Assembly (NCBI RefSeq): GCF_000513195.1
Contig: NZ_CBVI010000014.1
Coordinates: 32,453 to 96,452, forward strand
Direction: 5' to 3'
Length of the DNA: 64,000 nt
Source of the DNA: Bacteroides timonensis
Lineage (GTDB): Bacteria; Bacteroidota; Bacteroidia; Bacteroidales; Bacteroidaceae
This document shows positions 44,710 to 54,074 of this stretch, piece by piece. The notes under the pieces are model-generated. The model saw nothing but the letters and a program-made list of their open reading frames with translations, did no database searches and was not told the DNA's origin. Within the stretch, counting starts at the first letter, position 1; every line of letters starts with the position of its first letter. The translations under genes were made by a program, and so were the position numbers.

Positions 44710-44776
44710 AGCTTATCTTATCCAAAGATATTGAATTTATAGCAACTTTGGACAAGTCCCCTATTCTATTTACCCT

Positions 44777-44784
44777 TATTTTTG
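44777..44784 (+). promoter_or_regulatory. -7 promoter box fixing the AraC-GyrI start
   Basis: TATTTTTG, 25 bases before ATG 44810. A GTG at 44789 lies too close to the box to be the start. Confidence 0.6.
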
Positions 44785-44809
44785 CATCGTGAAATTCAAA
44801 AAAGAACTT

Positions 44810-45670
44810 ATGGAACATAGCAAGAAGACCACGCGTGAAGAGTATCAGAAATGCGTAAATGCAGTAGTAGATTACATCAACCTCCATCTTGGAGAAGAGA
44901 TTGATCTGAAATCGTTGGCCAAGATTTCTCATTTCTCTCCGTTCTACTTCCATCGCATCATGAAAGCATTTCTGGGCGAGCCAATCGGGACGTTCATAGT
45001 CCGGACACGAACAGAATCTGCCGCCCGCCTGTTGCGTTACTCGGACCTGCCTATAGCAGATATCGCTTATCGCATCGGGTATTCCTCACCATCGTCACTG
45101 TCGAAAGTATTCAAGCAGTTCTATGGAATTTCACCTAATGAGTATCGTAACAATAAAAACTTTGTAATTATGAAACCAGCAATTATCAGACCCGATTTAG
45201 AGTTAAAGAAAGAAATAAGAGAAGTGCCTGCCAGAAATGTAATTTATATCCGCCTGTTCGGAGACTATAAAATGAATGATTACGGAGGCACATGGATGCG
45301 TTTGTTCCAATTTATCAAAGAAGAAAAACTGCCGATGGGTGACATGGCTCCTTATTGCATGTACCACGATGATCCCAAAGTGACGCCTGCCGACAAGTTG
45401 CGTACCGATGTTTGCATGGTGATGCCTGTAACCGTAACTCCCAAAGGGGATGTCGGCTTCAAGCAATTGCCTGCCGGACGTTATGCAGTGTTTACCTACA
45501 AAGGATCTTATGAGTATCTGCAAAGTGTATACGACACGATTTACGGAAAGTTCATTCCCGAAATGGAATGTACAATGAGAGACGAGTCGAGTGCCGAACG
45601 CTATCTGAATGATCCGTGCAATACGAAACCGGAGGATTTGTTGACAGAAATCTTCATTCCGGTAGAATAA
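44810..45670 (+). CDS. AraC-type regulator with GyrI-like effector domain
   Basis: 286 residues: an N-terminal AraC DNA-binding domain (about 10-110; LKSLAKISHFSPFYFHRIMKAF and IADIAYRIGYSSPSSLSKVFKQFYGISP) joined to a GyrI-like small-molecule domain (about 125-286; VIYIRLFGDYKMNDYGGTWMRLFQFIKEE and LPAGRYAVFTYKGSYEYLQSVYD). This Rob/MarA-like layout typically senses hydrophobic compounds and controls efflux or detoxification. It is divergent from the TIGR02757 gene and is a natural candidate to bind the palindrome shared with the BASS promoter. Confidence 0.9.
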   Translation: MEHSKKTTREEYQKCVNAVVDYINLHLGEEIDLKSLAKISHFSPFYFHRIMKAFLGEPIGTFIVRTRTESAARLLRYSDLPIADIAYRIGYSSPSSLSKVFKQFYGISPNEYRNNKNFVIMKPAIIRPDLELKKEIREVPARNVIYIRLFGDYKMNDYGGTWMRLFQFIKEEKLPMGDMAPYCMYHDDPKVTPADKLRTDVCMVMPVTVTPKGDVGFKQLPAGRYAVFTYKGSYEYLQSVYDTIYGKFIPEMECTMRDESSAERYLNDPCNTKPEDLLTEIFIPVE

Positions 45671-45680
45671 TCATCTTTAA

Positions 45681-45715
45681 TATATTGTGGGCAAAGACTA
45701 TTTGCCCGCAATATA
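45681..45715. terminator. Two-way hairpin terminator
   Basis: tatattgtgggcaaa (45681-45695) pairs with tttgcccgcaatata (45701-45715), one mismatch, 5-base loop. It separates the convergent AraC-GyrI and GNAT genes. Confidence 0.8.
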
Positions 45716-45721
45716 TAACTA

Positions 45722-46186
45722 TTACTTTATCTCTCTTTTCATCGGCACATACTTCAGTCCATTCGTAATCTGTGGTTCCTGTACCTGCTCAAATCCCAGA
45801 CTTTTATAGAAAGGCACTGCATACGTAGAGGAATTTACAGTCATTTCAGGCACAGAAGTCTCTTCGATAAAAGCATCGAATAATCTTCTGCCTATGCCCT
45901 TCCGGTGATATTCTTTCCGTATGAAAAACAGAGAAATATGTTTCCCTTCATTTTTGCTCCCCATCACACCCACAAGTTTTGCCTCATCAAACGCACCATA
46001 AATGACCAAGCTGTTTATTATCGCCTCATCATTGACGAAGCTTTTGAAAGTTTCCAGCCCTTGTTCATCAAAATCTTCTTCACCCGTCTGAAGATATATT
46101 TCCAGAGAAAGAGACGCGGCTTCTTTATATTCGGATAAGTCTAATCTTCGAACGCTTATCCCCGGGGTTAAAGTCAAAGTATTCAT
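45722..46186 (-). CDS. GNAT-family N-acetyltransferase
   Basis: 154 residues with the acetyl-CoA site motif RKEYHRKGIGRRLFDAFIEE and a C-terminal strand before FYKSLGFEQVQEPQ, typical of GNAT enzymes. The substrate is unknown. A -7 box TATCTTTG on the minus strand at 46210-46217 precedes it. Confidence 0.85.
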   Translation of the reverse strand: MNTLTLTPGISVRRLDLSEYKEAASLSLEIYLQTGEEDFDEQGLETFKSFVNDEAIINSLVIYGAFDEAKLVGVMGSKNEGKHISLFFIRKEYHRKGIGRRLFDAFIEETSVPEMTVNSSTYAVPFYKSLGFEQVQEPQITNGLKYVPMKREIK

Positions 46187-46271
46187 AATAGTTAAGTTAC
46201 AGTTCGCAACAAAGATATCAATTTTCTGGAAATGATGATTAAGACATTCCCATTATTCCATCCAGAAACAC

Positions 46272-46279
46272 TATCTTTG
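46272..46279 (+). promoter_or_regulatory. -7 promoter box for the DUF2867 gene
   Basis: TATCTTTG, 38 bases before ATG 46317. Confidence 0.55.
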
Positions 46280-46316
46280 TACAGGACATTTAACTAACCC
46301 AACTTTATTCAAAGAT

Positions 46317-46739
46317 ATGGAAAGACTTATCGACAAATATCTTCCGGCAGATTATCATGATACATTCGTTTTGAAATCCAGAAAGCCTGCAGAACAGATA
46401 ATTCCCAAAGAACTGATCAAAAAAATATTCAACCACTCCCCGGCGTGGCTCAATTTTTTAATGAAAGTCAGGAATATTCTGGTAAAGCCTTTGGGGCTTG
46501 AAACCGGAAAAGTGTTGAAAACAGAAGATTGTATAATAGAAGATACGGAAAATGAGGCTATCATGAAGAAAGATGATAAGCACTTATTGTTTTATGTCTC
46601 CATTGCCAAGATAGGAAACGACCTGATAGATATAACAACCGTGGTTCAATATCACAATGCATTAGGAAAGGCTTATTTCTTCTTTATTAAGCCTTTCCAT
46701 AAAATGATTGTGCCACGTGTAGCGAAAGAACTTATATAA
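46317..46739 (+). CDS. DUF2867 protein
   Basis: 140 residues matching DUF2867, a START/SRPBCC-like fold (YHDTFVLKSRKPAEQIIPKELIKKIF; LLFYVSIAKIGNDLIDITTVVQYHNALGKAYFFFIKPFHKMIVPRVAKEL). It may bind a hydrophobic ligand; its role is unknown. Its 3' end overlaps the convergent lipoprotein gene by 8 bases. Confidence 0.75.
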   Translation: MERLIDKYLPADYHDTFVLKSRKPAEQIIPKELIKKIFNHSPAWLNFLMKVRNILVKPLGLETGKVLKTEDCIIEDTENEAIMKKDDKHLLFYVSIAKIGNDLIDITTVVQYHNALGKAYFFFIKPFHKMIVPRVAKELI

Positions 46740-47586
46740 TGCCTAATCCGTAGCTACTGATCTCCTCAAAGTCCTCATCAGCATATGAGTTCTTCTGACG
46801 GGCATCTTGTACTATTTTCAGAAATCCTTCTGTTTTAGACAGGAAATCCTTGAATTTCTCTAATTCTTCCTCATGTCCTTTTACTACCGGTAGTTTCTCT
46901 GCCGCATCCAGTTGAAGTCGCAGTTCCATAATCTTTAAATCCAGGCGGGATTTATCTTCAACATGCTTACGGGCATACAAATTGATGATACTCTGCATAG
47001 TCGTACTCATGCTTTTCATCGCAATGATTTGCTCTTTCACAGGATTTTCTGCCAGAAGAACCCGTTGGGCATTTAAAGCAATCGGGCTCAATATATCAAA
47101 TATATTCTGCTTACATTCAGACATTACCACGCTCAATTCATAGTTATCATTCAGCAAATCAGCCATCCCTTCGGTCTTTTTTTCTTTCAAGAGAGACAAG
47201 TATTTATTGAAATTAGCATAGAATTGATTTCTCGACTGAAAAAGCTCCGCATAATTCTGTATCAGGTTCTGTCTGACATCTTCACCGAGGTATTCACCCG
47301 GCAGCATCACGGCCGCAGAATCTTTCTTCGAAATGATAGGAGACATGATGTATGAGAACATGGGTACTTCCGTTTTTTGTTCCATATAACCCAATACAGC
47401 ATTTACATCCCTCTCTTTTACCATATTTTTCAACAGAGCCAATGAGGTGTCATAGTATTTCATCACCTGCCCTGCATCTGCTATTTCTTCAGGGGTATAA
47501 GTCACTGTTTCTTTCCTGCCGCCTGTACATGAGGCAAGCATCAGGACGCTTACGAATGCGCCCAGAATTAATAAATTCTTTCCCAT
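46732..47586 (-). CDS. Helical lipoprotein of unknown function
   Basis: 284 residues with lipobox LASC (Cys20) followed by TGGRKETV. The rest is almost all helical with many Leu/Lys/Glu repeats (ELFQSRNQFYANFNKYLSLLKEKK, LRLQLDAAEKLPVVKGHEEELEKFKDFLSKTEGFL), recalling DUF3829-type lipoproteins. The charge pattern near Cys does not suggest surface export. No function can be assigned. Confidence 0.7.
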   Translation of the reverse strand: MGKNLLILGAFVSVLMLASCTGGRKETVTYTPEEIADAGQVMKYYDTSLALLKNMVKERDVNAVLGYMEQKTEVPMFSYIMSPIISKKDSAAVMLPGEYLGEDVRQNLIQNYAELFQSRNQFYANFNKYLSLLKEKKTEGMADLLNDNYELSVVMSECKQNIFDILSPIALNAQRVLLAENPVKEQIIAMKSMSTTMQSIINLYARKHVEDKSRLDLKIMELRLQLDAAEKLPVVKGHEEELEKFKDFLSKTEGFLKIVQDARQKNSYADEDFEEISSYGLGII

Positions 47587-47726
47587 AACAATTTCGTTTT
47601 ATAAATAGTTAATTCAGTTAAGCCAGACAGATAGAATGGCGTTGCTGTAATAACAAAAAAATTGCCTTTTGGGTCAGTAAGAGAGAAAAAAAGATAGAAG
47701 TAGAGAAACAGAATAAATTTGAGAAC

Positions 47727-48788
47727 TTACTTGCTCTTCTTATAATCAGTGATGAAACCTTCCATCATCCACTTCGCCAATGCCTGACGATTGGAACTCA
47801 TAACAAACCGGCGCTGATCGAAAGTATTCTGAATATTGCCCAACTCTACAAACACTCCGGCAGGACTGGAATTGGCCAGCACATACAAATTGCGTGGGCT
47901 GACAGTTCCCGAAAAGCCACGGTTAGGTTGGTGGCGGTCATATTTAGATCCGAAAGTATTCTTCATTGTAGTTGCCAATCGTTTACCATTGACACTTTTG
48001 GGAGCATGATAGAAGAATACATCCGTCTGGTGACTCTTACTACGGCTATCCACATGCAAGAAGATGGAACGGCAATACGTATAACTCTTGCGGTCTTTCT
48101 GATAGAGCGCATTTATTTTCTCACAGCGCTGGCGAAGGCGGGCAACCTGGTTCAGAGGAATAGGATCACCCATACAAGTTTCACGCTTACTGTTATTAAG
48201 GTATTGATCGTCACGGATACCGTCTTTGGCATCCTGAATAATAATATAAACCTTAGCGCCTTCCTCCATCAGATTCCGGGCAAGACGGAGAGCGACATCA
48301 TAAGCATATTCATCCTCATGCAGTTCCACGCTTCCTATCCTGCCAATAGCACCGGGATCAGGGCCGCCATGCCCACTCACCACGTAGAAACACGCACCTT
48401 GGAGGCGGTTTCCCGTCACTTTAACTTCAGCAAGGCTTTTTCCGAAAAGAGGTTCACGAATTGTTTTGTTGCCGGAACGGGCAGAAGAGTTTGAAGCAGA
48501 TGAATTGGATGAAGCAGCCGTATTGCCACTCCCCTTTTTCAGAGGTGGAAGCAAATATTTCACTCCCAGCCGCAATTCTTCTTTACCTCGCAATTGTTTT
48601 TTATTCAGTTCCAGGAACTCCTGATAGTACGCTTTTCCGGTACGCCCGTTACGTTGTAGAAAACCAGATATTCCCTCACCGCTTTTCGGCGTAGCCCGCT
48701 CTTCCTGGGCCAACGCTTCGTAAGAGAATGACATGCAAAAAAGCAAAATAAGAAAGCAAAATAACTGTTTCATTTTCCATTTATTCAT
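47727..48788 (-). CDS. N-acetylmuramoyl-L-alanine amidase (Amidase_3) with LysM-like module
   Basis: 353 residues with a signal peptide (end EALAQ). Residues about 38-92 look LysM-like (GISGFLQRNGRTGKAYYQEFLELNKKQL to YLLPPL), followed by a Ser/Asn linker (about 95-112). The amidase_3 domain carries its zinc ligands: His in VSGHGGPDPGA, Glu in ELHEDEYAYDVA, His in FLHVDSRS, and the catalytic Glu in VFVELGNIQN. It cleaves the bond between MurNAc and the stem peptide of peptidoglycan, during cell separation or turnover. Confidence 0.9.
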   Translation of the reverse strand: MNKWKMKQLFCFLILLFCMSFSYEALAQEERATPKSGEGISGFLQRNGRTGKAYYQEFLELNKKQLRGKEELRLGVKYLLPPLKKGSGNTAASSNSSASNSSARSGNKTIREPLFGKSLAEVKVTGNRLQGACFYVVSGHGGPDPGAIGRIGSVELHEDEYAYDVALRLARNLMEEGAKVYIIIQDAKDGIRDDQYLNNSKRETCMGDPIPLNQVARLRQRCEKINALYQKDRKSYTYCRSIFLHVDSRSKSHQTDVFFYHAPKSVNGKRLATTMKNTFGSKYDRHQPNRGFSGTVSPRNLYVLANSSPAGVFVELGNIQNTFDQRRFVMSSNRQALAKWMMEGFITDYKKSK

Positions 48789-48817
48789 CTTGCGGACAAA
48801 AATACAATTATTTTCCC

Positions 48818-48825
48818 TACTTTTG
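48818..48825 (+). promoter_or_regulatory. -7 promoter box for metY
   Basis: TACTTTTG, 49 bases before ATG 48875. Confidence 0.6.
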
Positions 48826-48874
48826 CGTCCACAAATGCGTTAATTGATAAAAAACTATAAAAACAGATAGCATT

Positions 48875-50155
48875 ATGGCAAAGCAATTTAAACCGGAAAC
48901 CCTCTGCGTACAGGCAGGATGGACTCCCAAGAAGGGCGAGCCCCGTGTACTCCCCATTTATCAAAGTACCACTTTCAAATATGAAACCAGCGAGCAAATG
49001 GCACGTCTCTTCGATCTTGAAGAGAGCGGTTATTTCTACACTCGCCTGCAAAACCCTACCAACGATGCTGTTGCCGCGAAGATAGCTGCTCTTGAAGGCG
49101 GTGTTGCCGGTATGCTGACGTCCAGCGGACAAGCTGCCAATTTCTATGCTATATTTAATATCTGCCAGGCAGACGATCACTTCGTTTGTTCGTCCGCTAT
49201 CTATGGCGGTACATTCAATCTCTTCGGGGTGACTATGAAGAAATTGGGTATCGAAGTTACTTTCGTTAGTCCGGATGCCAGCGAAGAAGAAATCTCCGCA
49301 GCTTTCCGCCCGAATACGAAAGCATTGTTCGGTGAAACCATTTCCAACCCGTCACTGGAAGTATTGGATATTGAAAAATTTGCCCGCATTGCCCATAGTC
49401 ACGGTGTACCTTTGATTGTAGACAACACCTTCCCGACTCCTATCAACTGCCGCCCATTTGAATGGGGTGCTGATATCGTAGTACACTCTACTACCAAATA
49501 TATGGATGGTCATGCCACCAGCGTAGGTGGTTGTATTGTAGACAGCGGCAAGTTCGACTGGGATGCACACGCTGATAAATTCCCCGGATTGTGCACACCT
49601 GATGAGTCATACCACGGACTGACTTATACAAAAGCTTTCGGCAAGATGGCTTATATCACCAAGGCTACTGCCCAGTTGATGCGTGACCTCGGCAGCATCC
49701 AGTCTCCGCAGAACTCTTTCCTGCTGAATCTCGGTCTGGAAACTCTGCACCTGCGTATGCCGCAACACTGCAAAAATGCACAAGCAGTTGCCGAATATCT
49801 TTCTAAAAATGACAAAGTAGCTTGGGTGAACTATTGTGGCCTTCCCGGCAATAAATACTATGAGTTGGCACAGAAGTATATGCCGAACGGCTCTTGCGGT
49901 GTTATCTCCTTCGGATTGAAAGGTGGTCGCGAGGTTTCCATCAAGTTCATGGACTCACTGCAATTGGTTGCTATCGTAACACACGTTGCCGATGCACGTA
50001 CCTGCGTACTGCACCCTGCCAGCCATACCCATCGTCAGTTATCGGATGAGCAGTTACTGGAAGCCGGAGTGCGTCCCGACCTAATCCGTTTATCGGTAGG
50101 TATCGAAAACGTAGACGATATCATCGCAGATATTGAACAGGCTCTGAACGCATAA
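48875..50155 (+). CDS. metY: O-acetylhomoserine aminocarboxypropyltransferase / cysteine synthase
   Basis: 426 residues of the Cys/Met metabolism PLP family. The PLP lysine lies in VVHSTTKYMDGHATSVGG; other family marks are PIYQSTTFKYETSEQ, GVAGMLTSSGQAANFYAIFNI, and SVGIENVDDIIADIEQAL at the end. The length and large insert (about 220-260) fit the O-acetylhomoserine sulfhydrylase branch rather than cystathionine synthase. It makes homocysteine from O-acetylhomoserine and sulphide. Single gene with its own promoter and terminator. Confidence 0.93.
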   Translation: MAKQFKPETLCVQAGWTPKKGEPRVLPIYQSTTFKYETSEQMARLFDLEESGYFYTRLQNPTNDAVAAKIAALEGGVAGMLTSSGQAANFYAIFNICQADDHFVCSSAIYGGTFNLFGVTMKKLGIEVTFVSPDASEEEISAAFRPNTKALFGETISNPSLEVLDIEKFARIAHSHGVPLIVDNTFPTPINCRPFEWGADIVVHSTTKYMDGHATSVGGCIVDSGKFDWDAHADKFPGLCTPDESYHGLTYTKAFGKMAYITKATAQLMRDLGSIQSPQNSFLLNLGLETLHLRMPQHCKNAQAVAEYLSKNDKVAWVNYCGLPGNKYYELAQKYMPNGSCGVISFGLKGGREVSIKFMDSLQLVAIVTHVADARTCVLHPASHTHRQLSDEQLLEAGVRPDLIRLSVGIENVDDIIADIEQALNA

Positions 50156-50186
50156 TTTCATAAAGTACCTATAAAACAAATAATAT

Positions 50187-50217
50187 ATCCCCGTCTCCGC
50201 AACCGGAGTGCGGGGAT
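50187..50217 (+). terminator. Hairpin terminator after metY
   Basis: atccccg (50187-50193) pairs with cggggat (50211-50217), with an inner tctccg/cggag stem, and a TTTTC run follows. The next promoter starts 6 bases later. Confidence 0.75.
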
Positions 50218-50222
50218 TTTCT

Positions 50223-50230
50223 TATCTTTG
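50223..50230 (+). promoter_or_regulatory. -7 promoter box for the OmpA lipoprotein
   Basis: TATCTTTG, 31 bases before ATG 50262. Confidence 0.6.
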
Positions 50231-50261
50231 CGCCCAGTAAACATTTAATAAAGAAAGATTT

Positions 50262-51161
50262 ATGAAACGTACAAAATTAGCTGCATCCTTTCTGTTGGTC
50301 GCAACTCTATTCCTGACAGGATGTGTGACCAAGAAGGAATTTGTGAATCTTCAAACAGATTATAACAAACTGAAAGACGAAAAGTCTGCTCTCGACAAGT
50401 CATATCAGGACGCACAAATCCAGCTTGCCGAATACCGTACACAATCTAAAAGCTTGGAGGATCGCCTAAGCGAAGCCAGAAAAAATAATCAGGAGCTGCG
50501 TAACAGTTACGCTACCCTGCAAGGATCGCTCGACAAGAGTCTCCAGCAGAACTCACAAGGCAACATCAACATCTCCAAACTGGTAGATGAAATCAATGCC
50601 TCCAACCGCTACATCAAGCAATTAGTGGATGCCAAGAGCAAGTCGGACTCATTGAACGTTATGCTAACCAACAACCTGACCCGCTCCCTGAGCCGCGAGG
50701 AATTGAAAGAAGTAGATGTGAAAGTACTGAAAGGTGTGGTTTACATCTCTTTAGCCGACAATATGCTCTACAAGAGCGGCAGTTATGAAATCAACGAACG
50801 CGCCGGCGAAACGTTGAGCAAGATTGCCAAGATTATCACCGACTACAAAGATTACGAAGTACTGGTAGAGGGTAATACGGACAACGTACCCATCTCACGT
50901 ACCAATATCCGCAATAACTGGGATTTGAGCGCCTTACGTGCCTCATCTGTAGTACAAGAATTGCAGAATAAATATGGTGTTGACCCTAAACGGCTTTCTG
51001 CCGCCGGACGTGGTGAGTACAATCCTATCACAGACAATGATTCCGAACTGGGCAAACAACGCAACCGCCGTACACAAATCATTGTTACACCCCGACTCGA
51101 CCAGTTCCTGGAGTTAATAGATAAGGCTCCGGAAGCTGAAGGAGAAGCGGCTACAGAATAA
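50262..51161 (+). CDS. OmpA-family peptidoglycan-anchoring lipoprotein
   Basis: 299 residues: lipobox LTGC (Cys21), a long coiled-coil (about 28-120; NLQTDYNKLKDEKSALDKSYQ, KSLEDRLSEARKNNQELRNSYATLQGSLDK), then an OmpA C-terminal domain (about 155-290; VLVEGNTDNVPISRTNIRNNWDLSALRASSV, DPKRLSAAGRGEYNP, NRRTQIIVTP) that binds peptidoglycan, with the usual Asp and Arg. It likely links the outer membrane to the wall. It has its own promoter and a strong terminator. Confidence 0.92.
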   Translation: MKRTKLAASFLLVATLFLTGCVTKKEFVNLQTDYNKLKDEKSALDKSYQDAQIQLAEYRTQSKSLEDRLSEARKNNQELRNSYATLQGSLDKSLQQNSQGNINISKLVDEINASNRYIKQLVDAKSKSDSLNVMLTNNLTRSLSREELKEVDVKVLKGVVYISLADNMLYKSGSYEINERAGETLSKIAKIITDYKDYEVLVEGNTDNVPISRTNIRNNWDLSALRASSVVQELQNKYGVDPKRLSAAGRGEYNPITDNDSELGKQRNRRTQIIVTPRLDQFLELIDKAPEAEGEAATE

Positions 51162-51232
51162 AGAAAAGCCATCTACTGCTGTATTTTCACAGGTAGAGGT
51201 ATTTAAAAGCAGTCTATACTCAGACTATTTAC

Positions 51233-51276
51233 AAGCAATAAGGCGAAGGACTGAAAAGTCTTTCGCCTTATTGCTT
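51233..51276 (+). terminator. Strong hairpin terminator
   Basis: aagcaataaggcgaa (51233-51247) pairs exactly with ttcgccttattgctt (51262-51276), and gact/agtc pair inside, giving about 20 bp of stem with a GAAA loop. It ends the OmpA transcript. Confidence 0.85.
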
Positions 51277-51371
51277 GTTTCCACCCTCATCCTTGCTTTG
51301 ACTTCCGACAGATTAAGTACTATTTAATAGTTTTTATTGCATGCGGACTTACACTTTATCACATTTATTCC

Positions 51372-51379
51372 TACCTTTG
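51372..51379 (+). promoter_or_regulatory. -7 promoter box for malic enzyme
   Basis: TACCTTTG, 44 bases before ATG 51424. Confidence 0.6.
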
Positions 51380-51423
51380 CGGCAAAATTATAACTTTTAA
51401 CTAACAACTTAGATTCAACTACC

Positions 51424-53712
51424 ATGGCTAAGATAACTAAAGAAGCTGCCTTGCTGTATCACTCACAAGGCAAACCAGGTAAGATAGAAGTAGTGCCTAC
51501 CAAGCCCTACAGTACCCAAACCGATCTTTCGCTTGCTTATTCTCCCGGCGTGGCGGAGCCGTGCCTCGAAATAGAAAAGAACCCGCAGGATGCTTATAAA
51601 TATACAGCGAAAGGAAACTTGGTTGCTGTAATCTCCAACGGTACTGCCGTACTGGGTCTTGGCGACATAGGCGCCTTGAGCGGTAAGCCCGTAATGGAAG
51701 GTAAAGGACTTCTGTTCAAGATTTATGCCGGCATCGACGTATTCGATATTGAAGTAAACGAAAAAGATCCCGAAAAATTCATCGAAGCTGTAAAGGCCAT
51801 TGCTCCTACCTTCGGTGGTATCAACCTGGAAGATATCAAAGCACCTGAATGCTTCGAAATAGAACGTCGTTTGAAAGAAGAGCTCGATATCCCTGTGATG
51901 CACGATGACCAGCATGGTACGGCCATCATCTCCAGTGCCGGACTTGTGAACGCTTTGCAGGTGGCAGGCAAGAAAATTGAAGATGTAAAAATCGTAGTGA
52001 ATGGTGCCGGTGCATCTGCCGTATCTTGTACAAAACTGTACGTTTCACTGGGTGCCCGCCTGGAAAACATCGTGATGGTGGATAGTAAAGGGGTAATCAG
52101 CAAAGCACGTACCGATCTCAACGAACAGAAACGCTACTTCGCTACCGACCGCACTGATATCCACACACTGGAAGAAGCCATCAAAGGCGCCGACGTATTC
52201 CTGGGATTATCCAAAGGAAACGTTCTGTCGCAGGACATGGTACGCAGCATGGCTCTGTCTCCTATCGTTTTCGCACTGGCCAATCCTACACCGGAAATCT
52301 CTTATGAGGATGCCATGTCAGCACGTCCCGACGTACTGATGGCAACCGGACGGTCGGACTATCCGAACCAGATTAATAATGTAATCGGTTTCCCCTATAT
52401 CTTCCGCGGTGCCCTGGATACTCAGGCTAAAGCCATCAACGAAGAAATGAAGATTGCTGCCGTACATGCCATTGCCAACCTGGCAAAACAGCCTGTACCC
52501 GATGTTGTGAACGAGGCTTATCATGTTAACAACTTTAGTTTCGGTCCGGAATACTTCATCCCGAAACCGGTTGATCCGCGTCTTATCACTGAAGTTTCCT
52601 GCGCCGTAGCCAAGGCTGCCATGGAAAGCGGTGTAGCCCGTAAAAACATTGAAGACTGGGATGCTTACTGCGTACAGCTCCGCGAACTGATGGGTTACGA
52701 AAGCAAACTAACCCGCCAGCTTTACGACACCGCCCGTCGCAATCCGCAACGCGTGGTATTTGCCGAAGGTTCTCACCCCAATATGCTGAAAGCCGCTGTA
52801 GAAGCCAAAGCCGAAGGTATTTGTCATCCTATTGTATTAGGTAACGATGAAACCATCGAAAAACTGGCAAAAGAACTCGACCTCAGCCTGGAAGGCATCG
52901 AAATCGTTAATCTGCGCCATCCGAACGAAGCCTCACGCCGTGAACGCTACGCCCGCATTCTTTCCGAAAAGCGTGCCCGCCAAGGTGCTACCTATGAGGA
53001 AGCCAACGATAAGATGTTCGAACGCAACTACTTCGGTATGATGATGGTGGAAACAGGCGATGCAGATGCATTCATCACCGGTCTTTATACCAAATACAGC
53101 AATACGATCAAAGTTGCCAAAGAAGTTATCGGCATACAACCGCAATACAAACATTTCGGTACGATGCACATCCTGAACTCCAAGAAAGGTACCTACTTCC
53201 TGGCTGATACACTGATTAACCGTCATCCCAATGCCGAAACATTGATTGACATAGCCAAACTGTCAGAGCATACCGTACGTTTCTTCAACCATACTCCGGT
53301 AATGGCCATGTTGAGTTACTCCAACTTCGGTGCAGACACCGAAGGTAGTCCGGTAAGTGTACACGAAGCCGTGGAATATATGCAGCAGAACTATCCTGAT
53401 CTTGCCATTGACGGTGAAATGCAGGTGAACTTTGCCATGGACCGCAAGATGCGTGACGCCAAGTATCCATTCACCCGTCTGAAAGGTAAAGATGTGAATA
53501 CCCTTGTATTCCCGAACCTCAGTTCTGCCAATTCTGCATACAAACTGTTGCAGGCTATGAATACAGAAATGGAGCTAATCGGCCCGATACAAATGGGATT
53601 GAACAAGCCTATCCACTTCACCGACTTCGAAAGCTCTGTACGCGACATTGTGAACATCACCGCAGTAGCAGTCATCGACGCCATCGTGGATAAAAAGAAG
53701 GCAGGTAAATGA
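51424..53712 (+). CDS. maeB: NADP-dependent malic enzyme with phosphotransacetylase-like domain
   Basis: 762 residues in the MaeB layout. The N-terminal malic enzyme part (about 1-425) carries the catalytic Tyr/Lys and metal residues ([55 protein letters not shown]) and the nucleotide site [17 protein letters not shown]. The C-terminal part (about 440-762, [23 protein letters not shown] to the end) resembles phosphate acetyltransferase and is usually regulatory. It converts malate to pyruvate, CO2 and NADPH. A small membrane-protein gene overlaps its stop codon (ATGA). Confidence 0.96.
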   Translation: MAKITKEAALLYHSQGKPGKIEVVPTKPYSTQTDLSLAYSPGVAEPCLEIEKNPQDAYKYTAKGNLVAVISNGTAVLGLGDIGALSGKPVMEGKGLLFKIYAGIDVFDIEVNEKDPEKFIEAVKAIAPTFGGINLEDIKAPECFEIERRLKEELDIPVMHDDQHGTAIISSAGLVNALQVAGKKIEDVKIVVNGAGASAVSCTKLYVSLGARLENIVMVDSKGVISKARTDLNEQKRYFATDRTDIHTLEEAIKGADVFLGLSKGNVLSQDMVRSMALSPIVFALANPTPEISYEDAMSARPDVLMATGRSDYPNQINNVIGFPYIFRGALDTQAKAINEEMKIAAVHAIANLAKQPVPDVVNEAYHVNNFSFGPEYFIPKPVDPRLITEVSCAVAKAAMESGVARKNIEDWDAYCVQLRELMGYESKLTRQLYDTARRNPQRVVFAEGSHPNMLKAAVEAKAEGICHPIVLGNDETIEKLAKELDLSLEGIEIVNLRHPNEASRRERYARILSEKRARQGATYEEANDKMFERNYFGMMMVETGDADAFITGLYTKYSNTIKVAKEVIGIQPQYKHFGTMHILNSKKGTYFLADTLINRHPNAETLIDIAKLSEHTVRFFNHTPVMAMLSYSNFGADTEGSPVSVHEAVEYMQQNYPDLAIDGEMQVNFAMDRKMRDAKYPFTRLKGKDVNTLVFPNLSSANSAYKLLQAMNTEMELIGPIQMGLNKPIHFTDFESSVRDIVNITAVAVIDAIVDKKKAGK

Positions 53713-53882
53713 GACGCCCATTATCGAAATCACAAAGTGTTTGCATTGTATTGCTTTGGGCAGCACTTTGCTACATAGTTCTAACAACTACCGAACGAAT
53801 TGACGGCCCAGTCATCATGACGCTTGTCATTTCGGCAGCGTTAGTATTCATTCCGGTAATAAAATCATTAAAGAGAGGATAA
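53709..53882 (+). CDS. Small two-segment membrane protein coupled to malic enzyme
   Basis: A 57-residue frame begins [10 protein letters not shown] and has two membrane segments (about 11-26 and 34-51) joined by a short TTTERIDGP loop and ends in KSLKRG. Its ATG overlaps the malic enzyme stop (ATGA, 4 bases), so translation is probably coupled, and a hairpin terminator lies 22 bases after its stop. It is too short for most gene callers. No function is known; a small regulator or transporter subunit is a guess. Confidence 0.65.
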   Translation: MRRPLSKSQSVCIVLLWAALCYIVLTTTERIDGPVIMTLVISAALVFIPVIKSLKRG

Positions 53883-53904
53883 ATAATATCTTTTTATTCC
53901 TTTT

Positions 53905-53942
53905 TGCGGGATAAAACAATATTTTTGTTGTTTTATCCCGCA
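53905..53942 (+). terminator. Hairpin terminator of the malic enzyme unit
   Basis: tgcgggataaaacaa (53905-53919) pairs exactly with ttgttttatcccgca (53928-53942), 8-base loop, followed by TTTTCTTT. Confidence 0.85.
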
Positions 53943-53981
53943 TTTTCTTTATAAATTGTTTGTTTGTCTCATTTTTATGTG

Positions 53982-53989
53982 TACTTTTG
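53982..53989 (+). promoter_or_regulatory. -7 promoter box for gdhA
   Basis: TACTTTTG with TTTG about 20 bases upstream as a possible -33 element; 85 bases before ATG 54075, so the leader is moderately long. Confidence 0.6.
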
Positions 53990-54074
53990 CAACCGCAACA
54001 GAGAAAAAAAACAATCTAAAGAATACTTTGTTAAGACAATTATATTTAGTAGCAACCAATAAAAGAAATAGATT

